A stretch of DNA of 64,000 nt from Comamonas testosteroni. GTDB taxonomy: Bacteria > Pseudomonadota > Gammaproteobacteria > Burkholderiales > Burkholderiaceae_C. Under the pieces are notes generated by a model. It worked only from the letters and a program-made list of their open reading frames with translations, was not told where the DNA came from and made no database searches. Numbering within the stretch: the stretch's first letter is position 1; each line of letters opens with the position of its first letter. The stretch is taken from positions 2,294,001 to 2,358,000 of the forward strand of contig NZ_CP043568.1 in assembly GCF_014076415.1 (NCBI RefSeq), read 5' to 3'. Shown here in pieces: positions 1 through 8,986 of this stretch. The position numbers and the translations under genes were made by a program.

Positions 1-663
1 AAGAAAGACGTTGACTACAAGGCACAAGGCCTGGGGGACTGCATAGATTGCAAGCTTTGCGTTCAGGTCTGCCCTGTGGGCATCGACATCCGCAAGGGGC
101 TGCAGTATGAGTGCATCGGCTGCGGTCTGTGCATCGATGCCTGCAACTCCGTGATGGACAAGATGGAGTATCCGCGTGGCCTGATCCGGTTGACCACTCA
201 GAATGCCGTGGCCAAGGCCTGGAAGCAGGTGCAGGTGATTCGCCGCATTTTCCGTCCGCGCGTGCTGATCTACTCGGCCGTGCTGGTAGCCCTCAGCGCC
301 GCCATGATCGCCAGTCTGGTGCTGCGCGAGCCGCTCAAGGTCGACGTGATTCGCGACCGTGCCGCGCTTTCGCGCATCGTGGCGGGCGGCAAGCTGGAGA
401 ACGTCTACCGTCTGCAGATCATGAACGCCACCGAGTCCGAGCAGCGCTACCGTATCAGCGCCGAGGGCCTGGAGAATCTGGAGGTCGCATCCGATCAGGA
501 AGTGAGCGTTGGCCCTGCAGAGACACGTGGCATTGCGGTGCGGCTGCAGATTCCGTATGGCTCAGCCACTCCCGGCTCGCACCCCGTACACTTCAATGTG
601 GATGCAGTGACTGCCGGAGCAGGGCGTATTTCCGAAAAGACGGTGTTCCTGGTGCCGCGTTAA
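1..663 (+). CDS. ccoG: Cytochrome c oxidase accessory protein CcoG (FixG), C-terminal part
   Basis: The gene is cut by the left edge of the window and is open from base 1. The visible part starts inside a ferredoxin-like domain with two CxxCxxC-type clusters (CIDCKLCVQVC and CIGCGLCIDAC), as expected for binding two 4Fe-4S clusters. A transmembrane helix follows (roughly residues 85-105 of the visible part), then a periplasmic immunoglobulin-like domain. The CcoG family is a membrane iron-sulfur protein involved in copper handling and assembly of cbb3-type cytochrome oxidase. Its neighbour fixH fits the usual ccoNOQP-GH order, so the oxidase genes should lie just upstream, outside the window. 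Confidence 0.95.
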   Translation, partial: KKDVDYKAQGLGDCIDCKLCVQVCPVGIDIRKGLQYECIGCGLCIDACNSVMDKMEYPRGLIRLTTQNAVAKAWKQVQVIRRIFRPRVLIYSAVLVALSAAMIASLVLREPLKVDVIRDRAALSRIVAGGKLENVYRLQIMNATESEQRYRISAEGLENLEVASDQEVSVGPAETRGIAVRLQIPYGSATPGSHPVHFNVDAVTAGAGRISEKTVFLVPR

Positions 664-789
664 TGCCAAGTCTTGCCGGTCTTCATGAGCCATCACGGAG
701 GCCGGACAAGGGCACCGCCAATCGGCAACAATTGATGCCACCCTGCCATGCGTGCCTGGGTGGTCAGAATTTTGGAAAGAGGTTTCATC

Positions 790-1095
790 ATGTTGGCAGC
801 ACAAGCCAAGGTCTCGCAAACGGCCAAGATCATCCACCCTGAGGACGGCAAGCCCTGGTGGAAGTTTGCCCATGTCTGGCTCATCATCGCCGGCCCGGTG
901 ATCGTGGTGATTGCCGGCTTTGTCACCGCATACATCGCAATGAGCAGGCCCGATCCCGTGATTGACCCTGACTACTACCGCCATGGCATGGAAATCAACC
1001 AGCGCCTGAGCGAAAGTGAAAAAAGCCTGGCGCCGGCAGTGACGGGGCGCAACCATGCCGCGACGCCAGCCAAGGATCATCCGCTGGATCGCTGA
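790..1095 (+). CDS. fixH: FixH family protein (cbb3 oxidase assembly)
   Basis: Small single-pass membrane protein with one hydrophobic helix at about residues 25-46, then a short tail with DPDYYRHGMEIN, the conserved FixH patch. The ATG at 790 is preferred over the upstream in-frame 748 because an AGAGG ribosome site sits about seven bases before it. FixH/CcoH proteins help insert or stabilise subunits of cbb3 oxidase in the inner membrane. At about 100 residues it is shorter than many FixH proteins, which carry a larger periplasmic domain, but this short form is common next to ccoG in Burkholderiales. A strong terminator follows, closing the oxidase operon. Confidence 0.85.
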   Translation: MLAAQAKVSQTAKIIHPEDGKPWWKFAHVWLIIAGPVIVVIAGFVTAYIAMSRPDPVIDPDYYRHGMEINQRLSESEKSLAPAVTGRNHAATPAKDHPLDR

Positions 1096-1119
1096 CTGCG
1101 ATTTCAACGCATCATCCTC

Positions 1120-1144
1120 AAGGCCGCTTCCGCGGCCTTTTTTT
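1120..1144 (+). terminator. Intrinsic terminator after fixH
   Basis: GC-rich stem (AAGGCCGC paired with GCGGCCTT around a four-base loop) followed by a T run, 25 bases after the fixH stop. It should end the ccoG-fixH transcript. Confidence 0.85.
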
Positions 1145-1270
1145 ACGCCTATGGTTGCAGACTTTTCTGGAGCACGGCCGGTCGTGGCGGAGCTCTATGT
1201 CTTGGTCGACCGCAGAGTCGGACGGTTGTCTGCAGTGCTCAAAAACCGGCAAAGGATGGCCGGGCGGGTT

Positions 1271-1322
1271 CAATATCAGGAGCGCATAGCGCTTTATCAA
1301 AGCTTATTTCAGATAGATATTG
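1271..1322. repeat. Imperfect inverted repeat in the fixH to 1472 intergenic gap
   Basis: Arms CAATATC and GATATTG enclose a smaller AGCGC/GCGCT palindrome. It lies in the 330-base gap between the terminator and the next gene; I see no gene in that gap. The structure resembles the dispersed REP-like palindromes suggested at 35072 and 40717. Its function is unknown. Confidence 0.4.
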
Positions 1323-1471
1323 ACCTTAAGTCAATACAAAGAATGCACTGGAAGCTCTTTAAATAATAGCGGTTCAGGGTTTCCTATCTGAGTGCATGCC
1401 CTTGGTATGGCAGGGAAGGTCATGGCAATTGTGCAAAATGGGTTCAAAACCACAGGCCAAGGAGAATCGCG

Positions 1472-1735
1472 ATGGATGCTCGACGCTGGATGTGGATTGT
1501 CTGGCCGGCTTTTCTGGCCGCGGCAATCATGGAAATGGTGGTATTTGCCTTTGTGGACCCGCTGGACATGCACTGGCTGGGCTCGCCTCTGGAATGGTCG
1601 CGCAATGCCATTTACACCCTGGCCTTTTTTGCCTTCTGGGCGGTCGCCGTGGCCAGCGGACTGATGACTGTCATGTTGGGGCGTTCGGCCAGCGATCTGA
1701 ACCAGGGCATAGTCTCGGAGCCCCTGGTCGAGTGA
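1472..1735 (+). CDS. Small two-helix membrane protein
   Basis: An 87-residue hydrophobic protein with two predicted transmembrane helices (about residues 6-27 and 48-70) and a short polar tail. AAGGAG is correctly spaced before the ATG. I do not recognise a named family. Its place between the cbb3 assembly genes and fnr suggests a link with respiratory or membrane function under low oxygen, but that rests on position only. It converges on fnr, which is on the other strand. Confidence 0.75.
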   Translation: MDARRWMWIVWPAFLAAAIMEMVVFAFVDPLDMHWLGSPLEWSRNAIYTLAFFAFWAVAVASGLMTVMLGRSASDLNQGIVSEPLVE

Positions 1736-1873
1736 AGCGCTGCGCACAGGGCCGCAGTTTCGGGGCCGGTGGCGGCCCCGGATGGTGCTTGGTCGCTCTC
1801 TGTGCCGGCGGCCTCGGCGGCGGGAAGCTTCTGGCAGGCATTCGCTGCCATCAAAAAAGCCCGCTGTCTGAAC

Positions 1874-2596
1874 TTAGCCCTGGCATTGCTGGCTGTTGAC
1901 GATGCGCTTGAGCGCATCGGTATCCAGAATGCGCAGATGGCGCTGTCTGACTTCGATGATGCCTTCCTCGGCGAACTTGGAGAAGGTGCGGCTCACGGTC
2001 TCCAGCTTGAGGCCCAGATAGCTGCCGATTTCTTCACGCGTCATGCGCAGCACCAACTCCGACTTCGAAAAGCCGCGTGCCGACAGACGCTGCACCAGGT
2101 TCAGCACAAAGGCTGCCAGACGCTCTTCGGCGCGCATGCTGCCCAGCAGCAGCATTACGCCATGCTCGCGCACGATTTCGCGGCTCATGACCTTGTGCAC
2201 ATGATTTTGCAGCGCCGTGACTTCGCGCGAGAGCTGCTCGAGCTTGTCGAAAGGCATGATGCAGACTTCGGCATCTTCCAGGGCCACGGCATCGCAGGTG
2301 TGGTGGTCGTTGACGATGCCGTCCAGGCCAATGATCTCGCCGGCCATCTGAAAGCCTGTGACCTGGTCGCGTCCGTCTTCAGTGGCCACGCTGGTCTTGA
2401 AGAAGCCGGTGCGAATGGCGTACAGCGAGGTGAACTCTTCTCCATTGCGAAATAGCAGCCCGCCGCGCTTGACCTTGCGGCGCGTGGCCACAATCTCGTC
2501 AATACGCTCCATTTGTTCATCGTCCAGGCCCATGGGCATGCACAGTTCACGCAGATTGCAGTTGGAGCAGGATGCTTTGATGGTCTGAAGATTCAT
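1874..2596 (-). CDS. fnr: FNR-type oxygen-sensing transcriptional regulator
   Basis: CRP/FNR family regulator of 240 residues. The N-terminus carries Cys10, Cys13 and Cys19 in the arrangement CxxC-x5-C, and Cys101 in HHTCDAV is the likely fourth ligand, as needed for an oxygen-labile 4Fe-4S cluster. A cyclic-nucleotide-type beta-roll covers roughly residues 25-145, and the C-terminal winged helix contains the recognition helix LETVSRTFSKF. Under low oxygen such proteins dimerise and bind TTGAT-N4-ATCAA sites; one perfect site lies in the divergent gap to hemN. The position between cbb3 and hemN genes is typical of Burkholderiales. Confidence 0.95.
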   Translation of the reverse strand: MNLQTIKASCSNCNLRELCMPMGLDDEQMERIDEIVATRRKVKRGGLLFRNGEEFTSLYAIRTGFFKTSVATEDGRDQVTGFQMAGEIIGLDGIVNDHHTCDAVALEDAEVCIMPFDKLEQLSREVTALQNHVHKVMSREIVREHGVMLLLGSMRAEERLAAFVLNLVQRLSARGFSKSELVLRMTREEIGSYLGLKLETVSRTFSKFAEEGIIEVRQRHLRILDTDALKRIVNSQQCQG

Positions 2597-2708
2597 GGGC
2601 TTTTAGCAACGGCGCAGACAGACACAGAGTGGAGAGTCGCGCCGGTCGTTGACCTCGTGGTTGAAGATGAGATGGATCAAATTGTCGCAGCACTCGCCTT
2701 GATGTCTC

Positions 2709-2722
2709 TTGATTTTCATCAA
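2709..2722. promoter_or_regulatory. Consensus FNR/ANR binding site
   Basis: The 14 bases read TTGAT-TTTC-ATCAA, a perfect match to the FNR consensus, in the gap between divergent fnr and hemN. It can serve anaerobic activation of hemN, autoregulation of fnr, or both. A separate GATTTC/GAAATC inverted repeat at 2810-2825 lies closer to hemN. Confidence 0.85.
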
Positions 2723-2864
2723 GGACAGGGTGATTGCCTTGGGGCACATTGCCCGTATTCGTTCAAAAACATGCGCTTTTGCCTATTTCGGGCATGATTT
2801 TCAGGATCTGATTTCCATTGAAATCTGCTCTATACAGAGTGTGGGCGCACCCTAACTCCCAGTT

Positions 2865-4247
2865 ATGACCGCAGTCACGCCTGAGTTGCTGAGCCGCTTT
2901 GATATCCCCGGCCCACGCTACACATCATTCCCAACAGCCGACCGTTTTGTTGAGGCTTTTGGTGCAGATGACTATATCCTGGCATTGAAACAGCGCAAGA
3001 CGCATTCGGGCTCACGTGCCTTGCCCCTGTCCGTTTATGTGCATGTGCCGTTTTGCGAGTCGCTTTGCTATTACTGCGCCTGCAACAAGATCGTGACCAA
3101 GCATCATGAGAAGGCTGCCGAGTATCTGGATTATCTGAGCCGTGAACTGGCCATGCATACCGAGCATTGCGGTAAAGGCCAGTTGGTAAGCCAGCTGCAT
3201 CTGGGAGGCGGCACGCCGACCTTCTTCAGCGATGCCGAGCTGCGGCAGCTGATGCTTCTGATGCGTGAGCATTTCAAGCTCGATCCAGCCGGCGAGTATT
3301 CCATCGAGGTCGATCCGCGCACGGTCAGCAACGAGAGGTTGAAGGCACTCAAGGACATGGGCTTCAATCGCCTGAGCTTTGGCGTGCAGGATTTTGATCC
3401 CGCAGTGCAGAAAGCGGTGCACCGGGAGCAGCCCGCCGAGCAAGTCTTTGAGTTGGTGGCCGAGGCCCGCCGTCTGGGCTTTGTCTCCATCAATGTGGAC
3501 CTGATCTACGGTCTGCCCAAGCAGACAACCGAGTCTTTTGCGCGAACGCTGGCCCAGGTCAATGAGCTGCGTCCCGACCGCATTGCGTTGTATGCCTATG
3601 CGCATCTGCCTGAGCGCTTCAAGCCGCAAAGGCGTATTGCATCCGCTGACTTGCCCATGGGACAGGACAAGCTGAACATGCTCTCCGGCGCAATTGATGC
3701 CTTCATGAATGGCGGCTATGTCTATGTGGGCATGGATCACTTTGCGCTGCCCGACGACTCTCTGGCCGTCGCCAAGCGCCAGGGGCGCCTGCATCGCAAT
3801 TTCCAGGGCTACAGCACCCAGCCCGATTGCGACCTGATTGCGTTGGGCGTATCGGCCATCGGCAAGGTGGGCGCCACCTACAGCCAGAACGTCAAGACCC
3901 TGGAAGAGTATTACGACGCCATTGATGGCGGCATGCTGCCCGTGCAGCGCGGATTGGCGCTCTCGCGTGACGATCTGGTGCGCAGAGCCATCATCATGGC
4001 CATCATGTGTCAGGGCTCCGTCCTGTATGAGCCGATGGAGCAGGCCTGGCTGATCAATTTCCGCGAGTACTTTGCTCGGGAGCTGGCAGCACTGGCGGAA
4101 ATGCAGCGCAATGGCCTGGTTCAGCTATCCGACGAGGGCTTCAAGGTCACGGGCCTGGGCTGGTTTTTTGTGCGCGGAGTAGCCATGCTGTTTGATCGAT
4201 ATTTGCAGGCCGACCGAAACCGCGCGCGCTTTTCGCGCATCATCTAG
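2865..4247 (+). CDS. hemN: Oxygen-independent coproporphyrinogen III oxidase (radical SAM)
   Basis: Converts coproporphyrinogen III to protoporphyrinogen IX in heme synthesis without oxygen. The protein is 460 residues, the usual HemN length. Cys64, Cys68 and Cys71 form the radical-SAM CxxxCxxC motif (CESLCYYC), with Cys73 also present as in true HemN. LHLGGGTPTF gives the glycine-rich SAM contact, and the HemN C-terminal domain is complete. It lies opposite fnr across a perfect FNR box, so induction at low oxygen is expected. I see no clear ribosome site before the ATG. Confidence 0.95.
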   Translation: MTAVTPELLSRFDIPGPRYTSFPTADRFVEAFGADDYILALKQRKTHSGSRALPLSVYVHVPFCESLCYYCACNKIVTKHHEKAAEYLDYLSRELAMHTEHCGKGQLVSQLHLGGGTPTFFSDAELRQLMLLMREHFKLDPAGEYSIEVDPRTVSNERLKALKDMGFNRLSFGVQDFDPAVQKAVHREQPAEQVFELVAEARRLGFVSINVDLIYGLPKQTTESFARTLAQVNELRPDRIALYAYAHLPERFKPQRRIASADLPMGQDKLNMLSGAIDAFMNGGYVYVGMDHFALPDDSLAVAKRQGRLHRNFQGYSTQPDCDLIALGVSAIGKVGATYSQNVKTLEEYYDAIDGGMLPVQRGLALSRDDLVRRAIIMAIMCQGSVLYEPMEQAWLINFREYFARELAALAEMQRNGLVQLSDEGFKVTGLGWFFVRGVAMLFDRYLQADRNRARFSRII

Positions 4248-4250
4248 CGC

Positions 4251-4964
4251 ATGTTGTTTTCGCTGGTCTGGACTGCTTTGATCATGGGGCTCGTGGGTGG
4301 GCCCCATTGTCTTGTGATGTGCGCTGCACCCTGCAGCGTTGTGACGGGTGCAAGGCCTACCAGCGACGGCCAGGTCATCGCCTTGCACGGCCTGCAAAAA
4401 CGCCAATGGCTGCGTACCAGTCTGTTTCATCTGGGACGCATTGCTGGTTATGCCCTGCTGGGCGGAGTGGCTGCCGTGGCCATGGAGAGTCTGGCCTGGC
4501 TGACCAGCCAGACAACGGCCTTGCAGAAGCTGTGGACGCTGATGCATGTCGCGGTCATGGCCTGGGGTCTGGCCATGGTGGTGCAGGCGCGACAACCGGT
4601 GTGGCTGGAGCAGGCGGGGCGTTCTGTCTGGACCAGGGTCCAGCCCTGGGTCGTCGCCCCAGGAGGGAGTCTGGCCGCGGGCTTTGCCTGGGCCCTGATG
4701 CCTTGCGGCTTGCTGTATTCGGCAGTGCTGGTGGCCGCGCTGAGTGGCGGAGTCTGGCAAGGTGCTCTGTCCATGACAGCCTTTGCCGTTGGCGGCGCAG
4801 TGTGGCTGCTGGCGGGTCCCTGGTTGTGGCAACTGGGGCAGTCGCATCTCAATACATTGCGGGCGCGCTGGGGCACCAGAATTGCGGGTCTGATGCTGAT
4901 TGGTGTTGCGAGTTGGGCTTTGTGGATGGATCTGGTCTACAAACCCAGCCTTTGGTGCCGATAA
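4251..4964 (+). CDS. SafE/TauE-like membrane protein (UreH/DsbD-like transmembrane family)
   Basis: A 237-residue polytopic membrane protein that starts three bases after the hemN stop, so it is cotranscribed. The first helix holds GLVGGPHCLVMCAAPC, giving His19, Cys20, Cys24 and Cys28, a probable metal or redox motif of the COG2836 family. A second conserved patch, ALMPCGLLYSAVLV, lies in the central helices. Relatives beside cbb3 genes are usually annotated as sulfite exporters but are better explained by copper or thiol handling for cytochrome oxidase assembly; the location here supports that reading. The substrate cannot be told from sequence. Confidence 0.8.
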   Translation: MLFSLVWTALIMGLVGGPHCLVMCAAPCSVVTGARPTSDGQVIALHGLQKRQWLRTSLFHLGRIAGYALLGGVAAVAMESLAWLTSQTTALQKLWTLMHVAVMAWGLAMVVQARQPVWLEQAGRSVWTRVQPWVVAPGGSLAAGFAWALMPCGLLYSAVLVAALSGGVWQGALSMTAFAVGGAVWLLAGPWLWQLGQSHLNTLRARWGTRIAGLMLIGVASWALWMDLVYKPSLWCR

Positions 4965-5074
4965 GTCACACAGGAAGGGAATGTTGGTGCAGTTTGCATC
5001 CCAACAGACCCTAGTCATGCTTGAGCAGTCATGGAACTGCGGAATAATGTCTTATCTTGTGTGTAGCGCTCAAA

Positions 5075-6319
5075 GTGAATCGTTTCGTTGCTATTGATAT
5101 CGGACAACTGCGAATTGGCATGTATGTCCATCTGGAGACTGGCTGGTTGCGCCACCCGTTTCCCGTCAGCAGCTTCAAGATTGTCAATGAAGAGCAGTTG
5201 CAGACACTCAGGACCTTGAAGCTCAAGGCAGTTCAGGTTGATCTATCCAGAAGCGATCTGGAAGCAGAGGCTGCGCCTCCGGCCGCAGACCCTCAACTCG
5301 CTCCTGTCCCCCCTGAGAATGATGCGCATGCATGGCGCAACAGTATCTTGGGCGTGCAATCCAGGTTTCTGGGCGCGGTTTCCGTATTTGATGACGTGCA
5401 GGCCTTGTTGCCAGCCAACCCCGAGAAGGCGCGGACAACGACGGATATGCTGGTTGCGCAGCAAGTCGTCAAACTGGCGCAGGCTCGTGATCTGAGTTTG
5501 CATCTGCTCGCGGATACGGGTGGCGCCACCTTTGGCGTTCATGGTGTCAACGTCTCTGTACTGAGCCTGCTGCTGGGTAAGACGCTGGGCCTGTGCGATG
5601 ACATATTGAAGGATCTGGGCACGGCAGCCCTGTTGCATGACATCGGCAAGCCAGGGCTTGAGATTTCCGCGTCGGCCAATGCACTGAATCAGGGCACGGG
5701 CCGCACGCCTCTGCGAGAGACCGTGTATGCGCGCCATGTCGGAGAGTCGGTGGCACTGGCGCTATCCATGGGCTATCCCCCTTCCGTCACGACGGCCATC
5801 GCCCAGCATCATGAATGGGCCGATGGGTCAGGCTTTCCACTTGGCTTGCTGGCCGAAGACATGGACATTGCCGGACAGATCCTGGCGCTGGTCAATAATT
5901 TTGAGCGCTTGTGCAATCTGCCACTGCAAGGCAACGAAATGACGCCCCATGAAGCCATGGCTGCACTGTACGGACAGTATCGCCAGCGATATGCGCCCGA
6001 TGTGCTCAAGGCATTCGTGCAGACCTTGGGGGTCTATCCGCCGGGCTCTTTGGTGGAACTAAGCGATGGGCGGATGGGCGTAGTGGTGTCTGTCAACACC
6101 AGCCAGTCGCTCAAGCCGCAGGTGCTGACCTATGACATGCAGGCGCCGCAGAAGCTGCGGTTCGTAGATTTGCTTGAATATGTGGGTTTGGGTATTCGCC
6201 GAGGCTTGACGCGAAATCAGCTTTCTCGAAATGCGTTAGAAGCTTTACAGCCGCAAAGGCGTCTTTGCTACTTTTTTGACAGTTCTGCAGCACCTGCTGC
6301 CGAGAAAGACCTCGCGTGA
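5075..6319 (+). CDS. DUF3391 plus HD-GYP domain protein (c-di-GMP phosphodiesterase-like)
   Basis: An N-terminal DUF3391 domain (first about 75 residues) is followed by an HD-GYP-type hydrolase domain. The HD pair lies in LLHDIGK and a later HHE motif is present. The signature is altered: DGSGFP replaces the usual DGxGYP, and the final metal-ligand region reads VNNFERL where ADVFDAL is typical. It may therefore be a weak or inactive phosphodiesterase, or a c-di-GMP sensor. No ATG fits the N-terminus; GTG at 5075 is chosen because the family begins there, with TTG at 5057 as an alternative. The stop overlaps the start of the next gene by four bases. Confidence 0.85.
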   Translation: MNRFVAIDIGQLRIGMYVHLETGWLRHPFPVSSFKIVNEEQLQTLRTLKLKAVQVDLSRSDLEAEAAPPAADPQLAPVPPENDAHAWRNSILGVQSRFLGAVSVFDDVQALLPANPEKARTTTDMLVAQQVVKLAQARDLSLHLLADTGGATFGVHGVNVSVLSLLLGKTLGLCDDILKDLGTAALLHDIGKPGLEISASANALNQGTGRTPLRETVYARHVGESVALALSMGYPPSVTTAIAQHHEWADGSGFPLGLLAEDMDIAGQILALVNNFERLCNLPLQGNEMTPHEAMAALYGQYRQRYAPDVLKAFVQTLGVYPPGSLVELSDGRMGVVVSVNTSQSLKPQVLTYDMQAPQKLRFVDLLEYVGLGIRRGLTRNQLSRNALEALQPQRRLCYFFDSSAAPAAEKDLA

Positions 6320-8805
6320 CTTTGCAGCAGAGTTTTCTGATTGACCCTCTGCTTGCCTCCATGCTCGATGGTTTGCAGGAGGCGGTCTGGCTGCTGGATG
6401 CGCAGACATTGCGTGTCGTGCATGCCAATGCAGCCAGTATGCAGCTCACGGGCTACACGCCCGAGCAGGCGCAGGAGCAGTATGTCGATGTGCTGTGCGC
6501 CTCCCTGGTGCAAAAGGCGTTCTGGCAGGATGCCTCAAACTGGGTGGGTGGGGCGAAATTTCTCACAGAAATTTGTACCGCCAATGGTTCATTGACAGCT
6601 GTGGAGATGGGGGTGGGCTCCATCGCCTTGAATCCACGCTGGTTGATGCTCACCATGCTTGACCGCAGCGAGCAGTTGCGGCACGAGAGCGAACTGGACA
6701 TGCTGCTTGCAGAGTTGCGGGCGACGCTTGAGTCCGCTGCAGATGGCATGCTGGTCTGTGATCTGCGCGGCGGAATTCGTGCATTCAACCACCGTTTCGC
6801 GGAGCTGTGGCAACTACCCGAGCCACTGCTCGTGCAGCGAGATGATGCGGCCGTCTTTGCCCATCTGGAAGCGCAGACCATCAGCAGCGATAGTCAGTTC
6901 ACTCTTTTGCAGGATGCGCAGGACCTGTCGGCTCCTGAAACCTCGGAGGTACTGCAACTGCTCAGTGGCAGGGTTCTGGAGCGCCGCTCCGTGCCTCAGC
7001 TCAGTCGCGGTGTGGCGATAGGGCGTATCTACTCCTATCGAGACATCACGGTGGAGTCCAGCTCGGCGACAGAGCTGCGTCTGGCTGCAAGAGTGTTCGA
7101 GTCCAGCCTGGACGGTATCTTCATTGCCGATGCCAATGGTGTCATCGTTCAGGTCAACCCGGCTGGCGGGCAGCTGCTGCATGGCAAGGCGGTGCTTGGG
7201 CTCGCTGCCTGGACTCTGTTCGAGTCCGAGGGAGGGCCTGTGTCCGACCTGCTGGAGCTGGCGGCTGCGCGCTGGGATGTGGGCAGCTTCTGGGAGGGCA
7301 ATCTTTGGCTCAAGCAGAGCGAAGGTCAGCGCTGCGCGGTCTGGCTGTCCTGGGTGGCATTGCGTGACGGCTATGGGCGTCTGGTACAAAGCATTGGCTT
7401 TATGCGCGACATGACCATGCAGCGCAGTGCCCAAAAGCAGATTGAGCAGCTGGCTTACAGTGATGCGTTGACAGGGCTGCCCAATCGCCTGAGCTTGAGC
7501 CGTCACGTGCAAGCCGCCATCACTGCAGCACGCTTCACACAGCAGCCCTTCAGCATTCTGTTTCTGGACCTGGACCGTTTCAAGATCATCAACGATTCAC
7601 TGGGCCATGACTTCGGCGACCGGGTGCTCAAGCTGGTTGCTCAGCGGCTGAGCGGCCTGCTGCGTCCTGCCGATGTGCTGTGCCGTCAGGGCGGGGACGA
7701 ATTTGTTCTCTACCTGCATGATTGCACGGGGGAAGGTGCTTCGGCCGTGGCCGCCCGTATTCTGGACGAAATGCGCCAGCCCTTCATGCTTGACGGTCTG
7801 GGCTTTTCCGTTCAGTGCAGCATTGGGGCTGCGCAATTTCCGGCGGATGGCTTGACGCTGGACGAGCTGATTCGTCAGGCCGATATCGCCATGTATCGCG
7901 TCAAGGAGCGTGGACGCGGCAATTTCAGCTTCTACCAGCCGCAAATGAGTGCGGGTCTGCTCTCGCGCATGAAGCTGGAGCATGCCATGCGCCAGGCGCT
8001 GGACAAGGGACATATGGCCGTGCACTTTCAGCCACAGGTACATATCCGTTCGGGTCGCATCGTGGCTGCAGAGGCCTTGCTTCGATGGACGGACCCCGAA
8101 CTGGGGGTGATCTCTCCTGCAGCCTTCATTCCCTTGGCGGAGGAGTCCGGCTATGTGGTTGCGCTGGATGCCTGGGTGCTGGAGCAATCAGTACAAGAGG
8201 CGGCGCGCTGGCTGGCTATGGGCAAGCCCGTCAAGGTATCGGTGAATGTCTCCGCGCTGGAGTTCAGGCAGCCGGACTTTGTGGACCGCCTCAAATACGT
8301 GCTGGAAGCCAGCGGCTTGCCGGCACAGTGGCTGGAGCTGGAGCTGACCGAGAGCATTTTGCTGCAGGAGGCGCAGGAAATGGCTTTGCGCGTGCATCAG
8401 ATCGCAGAACTGGGTGTGGGCCTGGTCATTGACGACTTCGGTACCGGCTATTCGAGCTTGGCCTATTTGAAAAAACTGCCGATCTCCAAGATCAAGATCG
8501 ACCAGAGTTTTGTGCGCGGCCTGCCGCACGATGCGGGAGACAAGGCCATTGTGGGCGCCATCATCAGCATGGGGCAGGCATTGGGTGTGGAACTGGTGGC
8601 AGAAGGTGTGGAAACACAGGAGCAATGCCAGGCCATTGAGCAGTTACAGGGTGACTACTTTCAGGGCTATCTGTGCTCGCCAGCCTTGCCTGCGGAGCAA
8701 TTCCGAAAGCGCTTGGAGCTGGGTGCATCCGGGCAGGAGCCGAGAGTTCAGCCGTATTCGTCGGATGACGATGCCAGCGGTATTCATATTGCAGGTCTGC
8801 AATAG
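6316..8805 (+). CDS. PAS-GGDEF-EAL bifunctional c-di-GMP signalling protein
   Basis: An 829-residue cytoplasmic protein. PAS-like sensor modules occupy roughly residues 10-370. A GGDEF domain follows with an intact GGDEF at 459-463 and an inhibitory-site RPAD at 450-453, exactly five residues upstream. The EAL domain has EAL at 586-588 and the later conserved DDFGTGYSS. Both cyclase and phosphodiesterase activity are possible. The GTG start overlaps the stop of the preceding HD-GYP gene as GTGA, implying translational coupling of two opposing c-di-GMP modules. There is no transmembrane segment, so the signal must be cytoplasmic or diffusible. Confidence 0.92.
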   Translation: MTLQQSFLIDPLLASMLDGLQEAVWLLDAQTLRVVHANAASMQLTGYTPEQAQEQYVDVLCASLVQKAFWQDASNWVGGAKFLTEICTANGSLTAVEMGVGSIALNPRWLMLTMLDRSEQLRHESELDMLLAELRATLESAADGMLVCDLRGGIRAFNHRFAELWQLPEPLLVQRDDAAVFAHLEAQTISSDSQFTLLQDAQDLSAPETSEVLQLLSGRVLERRSVPQLSRGVAIGRIYSYRDITVESSSATELRLAARVFESSLDGIFIADANGVIVQVNPAGGQLLHGKAVLGLAAWTLFESEGGPVSDLLELAAARWDVGSFWEGNLWLKQSEGQRCAVWLSWVALRDGYGRLVQSIGFMRDMTMQRSAQKQIEQLAYSDALTGLPNRLSLSRHVQAAITAARFTQQPFSILFLDLDRFKIINDSLGHDFGDRVLKLVAQRLSGLLRPADVLCRQGGDEFVLYLHDCTGEGASAVAARILDEMRQPFMLDGLGFSVQCSIGAAQFPADGLTLDELIRQADIAMYRVKERGRGNFSFYQPQMSAGLLSRMKLEHAMRQALDKGHMAVHFQPQVHIRSGRIVAAEALLRWTDPELGVISPAAFIPLAEESGYVVALDAWVLEQSVQEAARWLAMGKPVKVSVNVSALEFRQPDFVDRLKYVLEASGLPAQWLELELTESILLQEAQEMALRVHQIAELGVGLVIDDFGTGYSSLAYLKKLPISKIKIDQSFVRGLPHDAGDKAIVGAIISMGQALGVELVAEGVETQEQCQAIEQLQGDYFQGYLCSPALPAEQFRKRLELGASGQEPRVQPYSSDDDASGIHIAGLQ

Positions 8806-8986
8806 TTGGAGGCCATGCTTTTTTGCTAGGTTTCCTATCGTCTGATTTGACGATGTGCAGTTTGTGGGGACTCAGCAAAATCAAGCCATTTCTTGGGCCG
8901 ACTTCCGGGTGCGTGCATCAATGAAGAACGCGCGCAGAGTTGAGTAACTGTGCGGTATTTGATGGGCCGGATTTTTGAGATAGCAA

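Noticed and set aside
1320..1334. FNR-like palindrome TTGAC-N5-GTCAA upstream of the 87-residue membrane protein
   Set aside because: The half-sites are one base further apart than in the FNR consensus and carry C/G where T/A is preferred, so I do not call it a site.
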